Source: Neurospora tetraspora
Taxonomy: Eukaryota; Ascomycota; Sordariomycetes; Sordariales; Sordariaceae
Direction: 5' to 3'
Assembly (NCBI RefSeq): GCF_033439725.1
Contig: NW_026944383.1
Location: 620,001 to 684,000 of the forward strand
Length of the DNA stretch: 64,000 nucleotides
Shown: in pieces, positions 1 through 11,149 of the stretch
Numbering within the stretch: the stretch's first letter is position 1
Layout: each line of letters begins with the position of its first letter
Notes under the pieces: model-generated
Told to the model about the DNA's origin: nothing
Seen by the model: the letters and a program-made list of their open reading frames with translations, nothing else
Databases searched by the model: none
Position numbers and translations under genes: made by a program

Positions 1-3000
1 TTAAATTAATAATCTTTTTATAAATCGTTGCATTTAATAAACTTTAACGATAGGCCGCTTATTACTTTATAATAGCGTAATTAATAATATCGAATATTAT
101 TTCGAAACTATTTATTAACCTTTGTTATATTCTATAATGAATTCGTTGTACAACTAAATAATAATTTCGTATCGCCAGAAATCGAATTCAATATTAAAGG
201 AAATTGATTTTTAGGTAGGGTAATCGGTACTATCGATAATACCTATATTTATACGAAGGTACTAAAAAAAAAACCAAATAAAATAGCGTAACCAAAAGGG
301 ATTTATTTCTTAGAAGGTATTTACTACTATTCGATTTAATAATTCCTTTTTATACGTATTCGCTAGCGTAGAAAGGTTAATACAAAATTCGAAATTACTT
401 CGTATTATATTACTCTACAATTTCAAAATACCCCCCAAACGATTTTACCTAGCCGACGTAGGTTTTAACTAGTAAGAGGGAATCCTAATTTCGTTTTCTA
501 ATATACAATACTATTTCTAAAATTAGAAGGAAGCCTTCGGGGATAAAAAATCCAAGATAAAGAAGGATTTATATAATCTAAAGGATAGTAAAAATTGTAT
601 ATTAATCGAATAAATATTTAATTAATTCAAAAGGATATCGAAATTAATACGAGAGTCAGCGCTAGAATACCCTATTAATATTTAAATCGATTTTATATAC
701 GCGGTTACGGATCTATATAATTTTATTTATTATTAACGATATAAACGAATTAATAAGGGAGAAGAAGAATTTATTAGGATTTTAGAATTAACAAAGAGAC
801 GAATAAATAATAATTTTATAGAGGATCCTATTGTAATACGTATTAATATTATATATATTGCTTAAATTAATTAGTAGCGATATTTAGCGAAAAAGTAAGA
901 AAGGTAAAAGAGGGGGAGAAAAGGGGAGAAAATATAAAAGAGGGTAAATTTAAATTAATCTATTAATAATTAAATTTGAATAAAATACTAATTCTAATAC
1001 TTTTAAATTTAAAAATTTAAAAATAAAACGGCTATAAGTACAAATACTATAGAGCGCTAAAATTACAAAAGGGATACGAATTTAATTGCCCTACTAAAAT
1101 GGGAATTAAAGGACGCTAACATTTTTTAACCAATATAATACGCTACATTTAAAATATATAGACTATATATATTTATAAATAATCTAGGGAAATAGCTCCT
1201 ATAGACCCTAATTGTATATTGAATAATAATTAACGTATTAAAATCCGACTTTTTAAATTTAATAAAATGTTTAGGATTTTATAATTTTTAAATAGAAATA
1301 AATAACCCCCTCTACTCTATTCTATTCTATTCGTCCTTATTACTACTCCGCGCCCTTCTTTCTTTCTTCTTTTCCTCTCTTACCGCCTTTATTAACCGCT
1401 TTAATTTTACGGGTTTAAATTTATTATTTATTGCGTTCTATAAAATAGCCTCCTCCTTCGATAATTTTTAAGATATATTTAGAACTATCTCTAGCGAGAA
1501 ATCCTTCGTAAAGTTATATTAAAAGTCCCTAACTGCTATTTTAATATCGACCGCGCCGACAAATTTCGCATTATTAATCGATTTAATTACTTCGCTAATA
1601 AACTTTATAATAAAGGTATTATTTTACCTAACGGATATTTTTTTAATTAATTATATTGTATTAAAATAAGATAGTAAGGGGAAATCCTCTTCGTTACCTT
1701 CCGCCTCGCTATTATTACTTTTATTACTCTAGAAATTAGGGTCTTCAATACATTACTTTTTAACGCGCTTAATTATTCGCTTTTTTCGCGCCTTTTTATT
1801 ACGAACTACCTTTTTCTCCTTAGCAGTTAAACCGCGTCTATTCTAATTAGTAATAAGTAAATCTCTTTTACTTCCCTTATTTATAAATATTTTTACTAAC
1901 CGGACGTAAAACCTAATTGCTCTCTTATTAACGAAAATCTCTATTAAAAAATCGTACCTATTATTACTAATAAGTACGTAATAACTATGCCTCATCCAAG
2001 TACCCTTAGTATTATTAAATTCTTTAATAAAAAACTCCTAATAATTAGTAGAATACTTTACCCTATTACTTTTATAATTAAAGGTAGTATTAATATAGCC
2101 CTCTACTATCTGTTTTACGTACTTAATATATATTTTAAGCTGCTAGAACGCGTTTTAATATATTTCCTAAAGAATTACCCTATCCTCCTCCTCCTAATGC
2201 TTTTATACCTATAAAGTGAATTTATCTACCTACTTCTCGTATTTATTATATAAGAATCCTTTACCTATCTTTTAAATCCTTATAAACCCCTTCCTATAAG
2301 ATACTTTAGTTAATTTAATAAATTTATAGTAAGTTTCTATAAACTAATTATACATTGAATTCTATTTCTTTTAATTAACTACTAGTATTCCTAATTTGGT
2401 ATTAGATATTCGAAACCACTTACATATTTTATATACGGTTTCTACCGCATTATCATTATTATCATCGTCGAAGGTAATAGGCTTCAATAATATACTAAGC
2501 GGGTTAACAGTATCAAAAGATTTAATAGCATTAGAAAATATAAGACTACCAGGGAAATCGTACTCTATATAATCGTTAATAACCTCCTATATAGTACGTA
2601 AAAAGGACGATAAATAAAGTATAAACTCTAGTATGGTTATAACGTATATATATATTATAATAATAATTATAATTATTATAAGAAGAGGCACGCTGGTACT
2701 AGCAATACTGATAAATAATACGAATTATAATTAGGAATCCCTATATTACTAAATGTAACGGGGACAGCACAGTTAACATAGGTACTAGTCGTATAGTTTA
2801 ATTAAGGTTCTATAAAGAAGGAAAATTCTATCCAAGAAGCGGCTCTACCGGAGATGCGAGGTTTTAATGGGGGCTATACAGACATAGCCACGGCGCCTTA
2901 TAATAGCTCTAGTCGATAACCAGAACGCTACAGCCTGGGCCTTAGCCCCATGACACTAAGAATATTATTAGGAATACTTATACTACTAGGTTCTATATTA

Positions 3001-3530
3001 GGGGTTATATTAGAAATTCCTATATATAAGGCTTTATATTACTACGGCGGCTAGTAATAATTGTCATGGTGGTGGCAGACCACTACACTAACTAGCCCGT
3101 GTCCCCGCAAAAGGGTACAAGTAACCGAAGCTGGCAATTCGGTCGCTCAAGTGGTCTTATATAGTTGTAATGACAGATGCATCCCACAAATGCCATCACA
3201 ATAATATTATTAGGAGTATTAAGAAGGCTTATACTAAGAGCTATACTAACTATACTACTCAGCGGGTTACTAACTCTAATTTGGATACTAATTTATCGTC
3301 GTTATCGTCGTCGTCGTTAATATTGATATACAGCAGTTTACATTATAGTGGTCAAAAGTAGAGCCTTAATACTATATTAGAATTACGTTATTAATAACCC
3401 TTATCAATAACCCTTCTTCGCTATAGCTATACAATCCTATAGAGTAGCTTGAATACTCTAATACATTATACTATATTAGGGATAGCTAGGTTTTTATAAT
3501 TCCACATACTAAAATTACGGTATAAAGGCC
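1..3530. mobile_element. RIP-degraded AT-rich island (left, truncated by window edge)
   Basis: The stretch is dominated by TA, AT and TT steps, has stop codons in every frame and contains no open frame longer than about 75 codons. This is the pattern RIP leaves on transposon DNA in ascomycetes. The part from about 2700 to 3530 is less AT-rich, with patches of ordinary sequence (for example 2830-2950 and 3060-3180), so degradation is uneven or the part is a different element. I could not recognise a transposase, gag or pol motif here. The boundary with normal sequence is sharp, near 3530. Confidence 0.75.
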
Positions 3531-3610
3531 AACCCCCTACAATGGATCCACCACCCTCGCTAGTATCTTTTCCAATAGACTTGCACACTTTCTGCGTTGC
3601 GTGCACGCGA

Positions 3611-3627
3611 GCCGATCAGGCCCTAAG
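3611..3627 (+). repeat. Core of the island-border motif at the edge of the left island
   Basis: GCCGATCAGGCCCTAAG, 17 bases identical to 44832-44848 positions within the right-hand border repeat. It lies about 80 bp outside the AT-rich block ending near 3530. Confidence 0.85.
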
Positions 3628-4290
3628 TACCCGCCGACCAGTGACATACTGTGCCGTGGCACCGATCTGTTGCACACCCAGATCCCATTGGTCTAACACA
3701 ACTGCTGAGAGTGCCGAGAAGCATTTCGCGAACGGCGATGTGAATTCTCTTCAGAAGGAATTACCACTGCTGGAAGAAATGAGACGGCCCCCGCGAGCGC
3801 CAATATCAGAGAGTGGTTGGCGGCGCTCTGTTGCGGCGAGACTTGGTTCAGGGCTGCAGACATGATGTGTGTAGGGAGTGGCTGGTCAGCATGAGCCACT
3901 CTCAGCAACGAGCAACGAGCGGCAGCAGCCGGCACCTCGACGATACACAAGACATGAAGTGGAACTGAATGAAGCAATTGAACCAGCAGCCGTTATTGCG
4001 CCAATTGTCCCATCTTACCTATGCCACGCTTCGTACAAAATAAAAGGGACATGGCCAGTAGGTAGAGGTAATTACGTCAGTCCTGGCTTGCGAAAGTGTC
4101 CACCCTGAACCTAAGCAATGCTCCATCGCTGCACAACCGGTGCCTGGGGCTGGGACACCATTATAAGAGCGTATCTGACTGGCAATGTCGACTATTATAT
4201 ACTAAACTCTCCCAGAAATCGTTATTCCGAGATCCGAGTCGCTCGCGAGAGAGATGATACCCAAACAAGCGCGCGCCGTAACTACCTCTA

Positions 4291-4332
4291 CCTCAACCTC
4301 AACCTCAACCTCAACCTCAACCTCAACCTCAA
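4291..4332 (+). repeat. (CCTCAA)7 hexanucleotide microsatellite
   Basis: Seven perfect tandem copies of CCTCAA, flanked by degenerate copies (ctacct at the left). In one frame it would read as Leu-Asn repeats and in another as Ser-Thr repeats, but neither frame has other protein-like features. It is not the ascomycete telomere unit (TTAGGG/CCCTAA). Confidence 0.9.
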
Positions 4333-4689
4333 CACAAGCGAACCCCCTGCCAACTCAAGGAACGCAGAACCACGCAGTTCTAGCTACACCACATACACTT
4401 ACATACATTTCTACCCAACGAGCTAACGTAAGGACCCACGAGTTGGTGTATCCCCAAGTCCCTGGTTTGACTTTGACTTTGCCGAACCATTCAGTCATCC
4501 GGAAAAATCCCACGGCACACCCAAGGACAAGGACCAAAGATGACGGTGTACCCCATGTGCCGTGTGCCGTGTGTCCCGTCTGGAAAAGTACGGCGCAGCA
4601 GGACAGCATAACATACTTACCTTACGTAGGTATACAGTAGTTAAGCCCTTTAGTTTGGTTTGGGAGCCGATAGGGCACCTGGCACCTGG

Positions 4690-4813
4690 CTCCCTGGGTC
4701 AGGTCGCACATCAGCATCTCGACATCTCGAGGGCACGGCACAACGGAACCCTTTCCAACATCTCGCACCGCGTGAAGGACTTGTCTTGCTTTCCTTGATA
4801 CCGTGATTAGACT
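4690..4813 (+). repeat. Dispersed ~120-bp repeat, copy 1 (order A-B)
   Basis: Block A (4690-4773, beginning ctccctgggtcaggtcgcac) is followed directly by block B (4773-4813, gaaggacttgtcttgctttc onward). Both blocks recur near 10820-10943 on the opposite strand, but in the reverse block order. No coding function is apparent. Confidence 0.8.
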
Positions 4814-7800
4814 ACTACCTAACCTAACAACTTGCTAAACCATCGAACGGCCTGATCTCAGCATGGACCGCTGTTCATCAAACCGAGTAAACCGACGCTG
4901 CTGATCTAGTCCATATAGCAGAACTAGGACAACAACAACAACAACCATACTACTTCTTTTCCACCCCAGTCTCACTCTCTCCGTCTTCTCATCTTTAATC
5001 ACACCAAAACCCACAGTCATTGCATCCCTCTTCCCACCTTTCTTCACACACTTGTGCTATACTTTCTTCCCACCGAGATACCCACACAACCTCACCTTCG
5101 CTCCCCCATCCCAAGCATAGAACTTACACATCCCAACTTCTTCATCACCCATCACACCATCTCCACCCCCTCAAAACCAACCCCCTTCTCTCTCTGCCCC
5201 TTTCTCTCCACAATCTCAGGTAGTCATCGCCGCCTGGCATCAAGGACAAGAACTGATGCCATTTCAACCAAACACAACCCAGCTCAACTCGGCAAGCAAC
5301 CAAGCCAGGAGGGCAAGCCCCAAAGTAAGGACCCGAAGCCAAAGAGACCGTCGTGTAACCACCCTCTCTAGGTATAGGAGCGCAGCCTCACAGGGGTATA
5401 CATCAGGGAAAGAGTCAGATCGAACCGAGGAACCAGGAACGTGCCCGCCAGGCCATTGCCTGACATCAAGTCAGGTCTCGATCGGAAGTGATGTCTCGGG
5501 AGACGGCAGGATCGTTGGGACTTGGGACTTGGGGGGAAAGTAAAGTAGGTAATGCTGGTGTTTTGGATTTGGGTCTGTTAGCTTGGCTGTCTCTGGTGGA
5601 GGGAGATGGACATGTATGGGCACTTTGGGAGGGGCTAAGTATGTAAGTGGATTGGAAAGGTGTGGTAGATAGATGGATGGATTGGGCTAATAGAGTGTGG
5701 TTCTGCTATTGTCGGGTGATGAGAAGATGGAATTTCGGTTCAGGTTTCTTTGAATATTTATTTTCGATGGGGGTTTTTCAATGATGACTGAACCGGAGTT
5801 GATTACAGCGTGTATTCTGTAAACTCCTCTATAGTCTTGAAAGTCCGTGATCGTAGGTACTCGAGTACCAGAATTTATATTGGACTGAACCTCATGACAC
5901 AAACTGGGCTTATAGACCGGTAGCTTGATGTCGGTATACCATAAGCACCTGGTTTCAGGAGTGTTCAGTATAAGTATCACTGTTCGGTCATTTCATATGT
6001 GTGGCCTGTCTCCTATGTACACAGCAACACTGAAGTGAAGCTGCAGGAGAAACCGGTTCAAGTATCCGGGTATCCGGGCAACCTAAAGTGTCGTCAACAA
6101 TGATAACCCTTCGGGAGGAAAATCATCACCACGCCTCAAAACTCGAACACAAAAACCATCCGGCCGCCACAGCGACATTGTTCAAGTTAATGAGGGATAC
6201 AAGCCCGTCGTCTCTTTTCCACCAATACCTGTTTTTGTGCCGTTTCACCATAGGCAGGTCCGGCCAGGTGAACAAGAGACAACACACCGAGCTAAACTGA
6301 AGGCCTAACCTTGCCTGTCTTGGGCGAGGTACGGTATGTACGAGAGGTAAGGTCCGACAGAGGAATGTGTAACCTTCAGCAGCAAGCTGCTGCCCGCCTC
6401 ACCAGTGAAACTGAAATCTCATTCAGCCAGCCATGCGACGGCATTGTTAGCCGGCTGGGGGGCCTGCAACCCAGCCACATGCTCCAAGTTTGACCGAGGA
6501 CTTGTCTGAGTATCTGTATTCCGCTTTTGAGAGTAATGAGGTTGAGCTTCAATGAGAAACTGAGCCGTGTGATTGTCGGAATCCAGCGAGTTCCGCCAAC
6601 TTCATCCGCATTCAAAGTTCAACGACCCGTTCAACTGCGAGGAGTCGGTCGGAGGACGAAGACGAAGAGAACGATGGAAGAACGAAAGTGGAGACAAGGG
6701 CGAGATCGTGTGTGGTGGTCCACCGGGATGGATGGATCCCACCCAAATCCAAAAGTAGGAACTCACGCTAATCCACTTCTGGCATGGCGGCAGATCCGGT
6801 TCGAGTCCGGTGAACGTCTTCTCCCCGCAAAGACCCCGATTCGACGACCTCCACTTTCCTCGTCCTCCCTTCCTTCCGTCCACCATCCCGACGAGCCTGA
6901 CTTGCAGTTTGATCACACACAGCCGGGAATGGCCGAAGAACTTCTTTTGATGCCCGTCCGTCGTCACCTCTCCAATGTACTACGTTTACGGTGCACCATG
7001 GAGGAAAAGAAAGATGGTCTCGGTCAAGCTATGAACTTCACGACCATCGTCGTGAGGAGACCAAGATGAAGAAATGCCAGAATCTCTCATCTGTCAAATG
7101 AATAACGAACCGGCTTCAACGAGACCAAAAGAAAACGCACAAGACATACACGTATGCAAGGGGCGCCATAAGCAGCTTCAAGTCTGAAAACCAATTCAGG
7201 TACGTAAATCACACAATGTAAAGCGTGCGAAGTAGTCTAAGACACGCATGCTAGAGGTATGTAATGCCACCCACCCACCCACTCACCCACCCCCTCCCCG
7301 CATTTCTATTAGGGTTTCCGGAGGCCAAGTGAGGCCCATTTCCATCTACGAAGTTCAAAGGGAGGTCGAGGTATATTCCCGCAACTTCCATGCGATTGCC
7401 TCCTGCCATCTTCGGCTTCCCCGAAGCTTCTCCTCAGGCTACGATCCGGCGCCGGGGTGTGATTTCTTTGCACTTTACCACCGTTACGGTGCTCACAATA
7501 CTATGTAGACGAGGGAAAATCGTGGGGAAGCAGGGGTGGTTTTTCTAGGTAAGGTACGTTCGGCGGAAGGGGGATGAACTTTTTAGGTTAGGGACGGGAA
7601 CAAACCTTCCGCCAGTGAAGACGATCCCGGAACTAAGCGAGAGACGGTACCTTGGGGTATATCACCTAATAAACGGAAATAGGAAGAACACATGGCATAA
7701 CGATCGAAGAACAAATCCCATATATGGTCTTCATTAACACCACGCGAGAGAGGCGGGATACCCGGGAAGTTGAAGCCGTTTAATTCGTTTCAAAGATTTC

Positions 7801-8871
7801 AGAAACCGGAGACAAGAACCGGACCAGGAATGACAACGTGGTTTGCCAGGACAGTCGTAACTTTGTTAGACGATGTCATTCTTTTTTTTTTCAATCGAAC
7901 ATGTTCTCTTGACACGTTCCGCTTTGCTTTGCTCTGGGTTGCCACTTGCCAAACAGTTCCATTTTCCATTATACAATGTGTACTACGTGAACGTGTATCA
8001 GTTTGGGTGTCATTGGAGTGTGTAGAGGCAACTGGATGCTCCGTTAAAGTCAGGTTACATTCAACGCGATATTTCACACCTGACAGTCTGACATGAATGG
8101 GTTTGCGGTGTCATTTCTTTCTATTGTACCTGACTGGTAGGCCACTTCCCTTGATCACTTTCTTCCTTGCTGGTTGCATCCCAACACATAAAATTGCTAG
8201 AAAACAGCTGTTCCCCAAAAGCCAGGCAGCACGTTTCCTCTTGACACCAAGCAGCTTTTGCCACATGGGAGCTATCAGTTACAGACATAAGAAGAGTGAG
8301 ACTGCGGGACACAGATTCGTGGGGGCGTAAGACTTTGCAACAACCAAGCGAGGTTTTTGTCCGAACAGGGAAACTCTGAGAAACATCGACGCAGAGAAGT
8401 AAAAGGCATTACGCTCATCTCTCAGTAACGACGGTCAGAGGCATATAGCATATCCTCAGATACATGCCGTGCTGAAGGAATTCTTCCCAGAATCCGAAAA
8501 ACGCTGATAAAACTCTCAAAACGAAAGGAAAAGTAACTAATCCACCCCATTGATTCCATATCTCTCCATTTTGTTCTCCCTGAATTCGCGCTGTGTGCCT
8601 CCCATTAGATCATTAAATGGCGATCTTCCAAGCTTTGAAAAGTACATTGACGAAGGCATACGCATCTGGAAACAGGGGCCGTTCAGTCCTTCTAGTGCTG
8701 AATCTGGGACTCTCCACTGCACGGTCCAACACCGCCGACGACCTTTTTGTCGGGATTCTGGCTGAGGAAGGTCGTTGCCGCCTTGCCCTTGGAACACTGC
8801 TTGTTCAAGTTTCCTTTGTCCTTGGTGACTATGACCTTGGTGTACGGCGTGAACTTGTTCGTATTACTAGT

Positions 8872-9507
8872 TCAATTCAGCTTCTGCGGTTGAGGGCCTC
8901 GCTCTGGTTCCGAATCCCTCTCCCTCCTTATCGGGAGGGGGTGGTGCCGGTGCTGTCGCTCTGGGCCTCGCTCTGGCTCTGGTTCCCTCTCTCTCTCTTC
9001 ATAGGGAGGGGGTGGTTCCGGTGTAGGAGTTGGAATTGTTCTTGGTACTTGTTGGAGTGGTATGGGGGAAGCGTTTGGTGGTTCGTTTGGTGGACCGACA
9101 TTCGTTCTTGTGATTTCTGGTACTTGTTGACGTAGTGTAGCGGTAGCGTTGGGGGGTGCGTTAACTTGACTGAGAATTGTTCTGATGATGTTCACCAAAT
9201 ACAAAATTCTCCAAACCAGCCACGTGAGAATAAAGACTAAACTGATGAACAAAAACTGACACAGTACTTTTCGTAAGTGTTGGCGGCTCGTTGTCGAATT
9301 TGGCCACTCTTTGACGATTCTTATCCAGATTCTTTGGTATTCGACCCTCAGAAATTCCTCAACGCCTAACGCTACCCAGAGGAGGCAACCCAAACCCACC
9401 CAGGATTGCCAAGGTAGGCCTGCATATAATGCAGCCTGGGAGGGACATTGGGAGGGACATTGGGAGGTCGGTACCTCTACACCCGTACTGGTGTTTATAG
9501 GCGCCAT
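8872..9507 (-). CDS. Hypothetical membrane protein with Pro/Glu/Arg-rich tail
   Basis: Open frame of 211 codons from an ATG at 9507. Two hydrophobic stretches are visible, around residues 31-52 (starting GLPWQSWVGLGCLLW) and around residues 84-110 (LCQFLFISLVFILTWLVW), then a charged, proline-rich C-terminal tail from about residue 125. The tail contains two related blocks (EPEPERGPERQ and SEPERGPQPQ), and the N-terminus has a short CPSQCPSQ duplication. The frame stays open upstream to a good acceptor at 9553-9554, so 9507 may be internal to a last exon beginning at 9552 and following a 60-bp intron (9553-9612). I do not recognise a family. It may be a real two-pass membrane protein, or the 3' remnant of a gene whose 5' end was lost in the local duplication. 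Confidence 0.4.
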   Translation of the reverse strand: MAPINTSTGVEVPTSQCPSQCPSQAALYAGLPWQSWVGLGCLLWVALGVEEFLRVEYQRIWIRIVKEWPNSTTSRQHLRKVLCQFLFISLVFILTWLVWRILYLVNIIRTILSQVNAPPNATATLRQQVPEITRTNVGPPNEPPNASPIPLQQVPRTIPTPTPEPPPPYEEREREPEPERGPERQHRHHPLPIRRERDSEPERGPQPQKLN

Positions 9508-9539
9508 TTGCGGGTTGGAGAGCCGTGGCCGTTCTGAAG

Positions 9540-9615
9540 GGTCTTGGGTTTCCTGGAGGTCACCTTGTTAGGTTGGAGTTTGCGGTGCTATGAGAGTGAA
9601 GAGTGTACTTACTAG
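9540..9615 (-). repeat. 76-bp duplicated intron/exon junction, copy 1
   Basis: This segment carries a 60-bp intron-like sequence (donor GTAAGT ending at 9612, acceptor at 9553-9554) and the first codons of the next exon. It matches 9803-9878 over its whole length, with roughly 85% identity by eye. Confidence 0.8.
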
Positions 9616-10106
9616 TTCACCGACGGGTGTAGTATGACATCCGAGTCAGAGGCACGAGCTGGGCAGGCCTCGGGCTGATAGTGCTTGTTGACGTCGACAA
9701 CCTTGACGTGATCAAAAAGGAAGTCTTGGTCGAGCTTGGTGAGAGACTTGCGGGCGATGGGCTGACGCGAGACTTGGATGGAGCGGCGTGTGTATTCGAA
9801 GCGGTCTTGAATTTCCTGGAGGCCACCTTGTTATTTTGGAGTTTGCGGTGCCACAAGAGTGAAGAGTGTACTTACCAGCTTCTGTGGACGGTTGCCTGGT
9901 GAGGAAAAAGATAAAATCTGTCTGAAGATGGATCGTTGGAACAGTGTGCGAGTGGACGTATGATAATGGTGTACTATCAATACAACTAGATGAAAGTTCA
10001 GTTGGGTGCCAAAGGAAGAGAAGAATCGAGGGGAGGAGAGGGATGCAGCGTAGTCTAAATACACCTTGGGACTTGAGTAGCCCGAGTGGAGGGGGGCAAC
10101 TACCAT
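9612..10106 (-). CDS. Hypothetical protein, two exons (tentative)
   Basis: Tentative model: exon 1 10106-9876 (77 aa), 60-bp intron 9875-9816 (GTAAGT donor, CCTCCAG acceptor), exon 2 9815-9612 (67 aa plus TAG), 144 aa in total. Exon 2 looks protein-like, with segments such as EIQDRFEYTRRSIQVSRQ, KSLTKLDQDFLFDHVKVVDV and NKHYQPEACPARASDSDV. Exon 1 is less convincing, and the real 5' end may lie elsewhere, because a pyrimidine-rich CAG acceptor-like site lies inside it near 9900. The intron and the start of exon 2 are duplicated 263 bp away, at the start of the neighbouring membrane-protein frame. No family recognised. Confidence 0.3.
9803..9878 (-). repeat. 76-bp duplicated intron/exon junction, copy 2
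   Basis: Same orientation as the copy at 9540-9615 and offset by 263 bp. It includes the 60-bp intron 9816-9875 of the tentative two-exon gene. Intron length and reading-frame phase after the acceptor are conserved between the copies. Confidence 0.8.
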
Positions 10107-10386
10107 AGGGAGGGAGGTGCAGATGCCCGACTATTACTGCCAGGTGGGAAGTGGTTTGATGGCATCACGACTTGCACCCACACGGCTCGATCGCCAGAAG
10201 CAGGTATCGACACCTGCGACACTCGGCGACTGGAGGGAAGTGGCTCACTGGATATTTGGCGTGCAGTAGGAAAGAGTCCGTGAGAGTTTGCCTTCCAGGT
10301 TAAAAGTGGGATTGGGCAATTGCCTCAACGCACCTGTTCGCTCAAGTAACTCGCAGGTGCAGACCAATATACCATATTGCATTATC

Positions 10387-10413
10387 CAGCAGCAGCAGCA
10401 GCAGCAGCAGCAG
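10387..10413 (+). repeat. (CAG)9 trinucleotide run
   Basis: Nine perfect CAG units directly followed by TAG. The frame reading them as Gln ends at once, so this is not part of a recognisable coding exon. Confidence 0.9.
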
Positions 10414-10450
10414 TAGCGAGGCAGGCAGGTAGTCTCTAACCTGACTAATT

Positions 10451-10508
10451 ACCGCAAAGACTTGGGCCGTTCGTTTTCAACTTCCAAGGAAACCTGGCAT
10501 AATCAGAC
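10451..10508 (+). repeat. Inverted repeat, left arm
   Basis: The reverse complement of this arm closely matches 10716-10770 (about 85-90% by eye). Both arms would read DYARFPWKLK in one frame. Arm spacing is about 207 bp, giving an element of about 320 bp, similar in size to a MITE. Confidence 0.8.
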
Positions 10509-10715
10509 ATGCGTATGCCCGAATATGTGAATCTTATGCCCGCAAAAAAGAGTGAGAGACGTCCGGGTGTTGCCACCCCGGAGCACTGTAAATTCGATTC
10601 TTCTGGTGCCCTGTGTTTTCCCCGTGTCTTTTCAAGGGGGCTGGAGGGTTGGGACATTCAAAATCACCGTCTTGCATACAATTTCTGGCGGGCATGAATG
10701 TTGCAGTATGTTTAC

Positions 10716-10770
10716 AGACTATGCCAGATTTCCATGGAAGTTGAAAAGGAACGGCCCGAGTCTTTGCGGT
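10716..10770 (-). repeat. Inverted repeat, right arm
   Basis: Partner of the arm at 10451-10508 in opposite orientation. It lies about 50 bp before the second copy of the dispersed ~120-bp repeat, so the two could belong to one composite element. Confidence 0.8.
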
Positions 10771-10819
10771 ACCCCGATTCAGTTTCGAGTTTCGAACTGC
10801 TTCCGCCTGTGTTGCACCG

Positions 10820-10943
10820 CACGCGGTGCGAGATGTTGGAAAGGGTTCCGTCGTGCCGTGTCGAGATGTCGAGATGCTGATGTGCGACCTGACCCAGGGA
10901 GTCTAACCACGGTATTAAGGAAAGCAAGACAAGTCCTTCACGC
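10820..10943 (-). repeat. Dispersed ~120-bp repeat, copy 2 (order B-A)
   Basis: Read on the minus strand, block B (about 10943-10900) is followed directly by block A (about 10901-10820). This is the reverse of the A-B order at 4690-4813, and the block-to-block joins are intact in both copies. That pattern is expected if each copy was cut at a different point from a tandem array or circle. Confidence 0.8.
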
Positions 10944-11149
10944 CCCGTCTATTGTGATGCTGTTTCCTGATTTGTTTATCCGCTAGAGGTAGCCTCGCGA
11001 GACAAAGTCTCTAGTCTAAAACGATCTATCTACATATCTCCAGTAGGTCTACGTCTATCAGGTCGTGTCTTAACGTCTATAATCTAACAAAAGTGCGTCA
11101 AGTCTCTCGATCTTCGCCACTCTCTCAACCATAGCATGCAACCAAAAGG

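Larger units (their letters stand above)
3531..8871. other. Normal-composition region without a supported gene
   Basis: This 5.3-kb stretch has normal base composition, but none of its open frames looks like a known family or joins convincingly across splice sites. The longest is a 180-codon plus-strand frame at 6527-7069; it is rich in Arg, Pro and Ser, shows no domain, and I leave it as a weak candidate only. Identifiable contents are the hexanucleotide repeat at 4291-4332, the dispersed repeat at 4690-4813, and a C-rich CCCA-type stretch near 7268-7295. It could hold non-coding transcripts or decayed genes. Confidence 0.5.
10107..11149. other. Intergenic region with small repeats
   Basis: No supported gene. 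It contains a (CAG)9 run, a 57-bp inverted repeat pair and the second copy of the dispersed ~120-bp repeat, listed separately. Short frames here are explained by these repeats. Confidence 0.6.

Noticed and set aside
6780-6830. tRNA T-arm-like sequence (ggttcgagtccgg)
   Set aside because: Only a 4-bp T-stem forms, and no matching acceptor stem, D-arm or anticodon arm could be found upstream.
6527-7069. 180-codon plus-strand frame
   Set aside because: Arg/Pro/Ser-rich composition, no domain, no splice partners, and competing frames of similar quality on the other strand.
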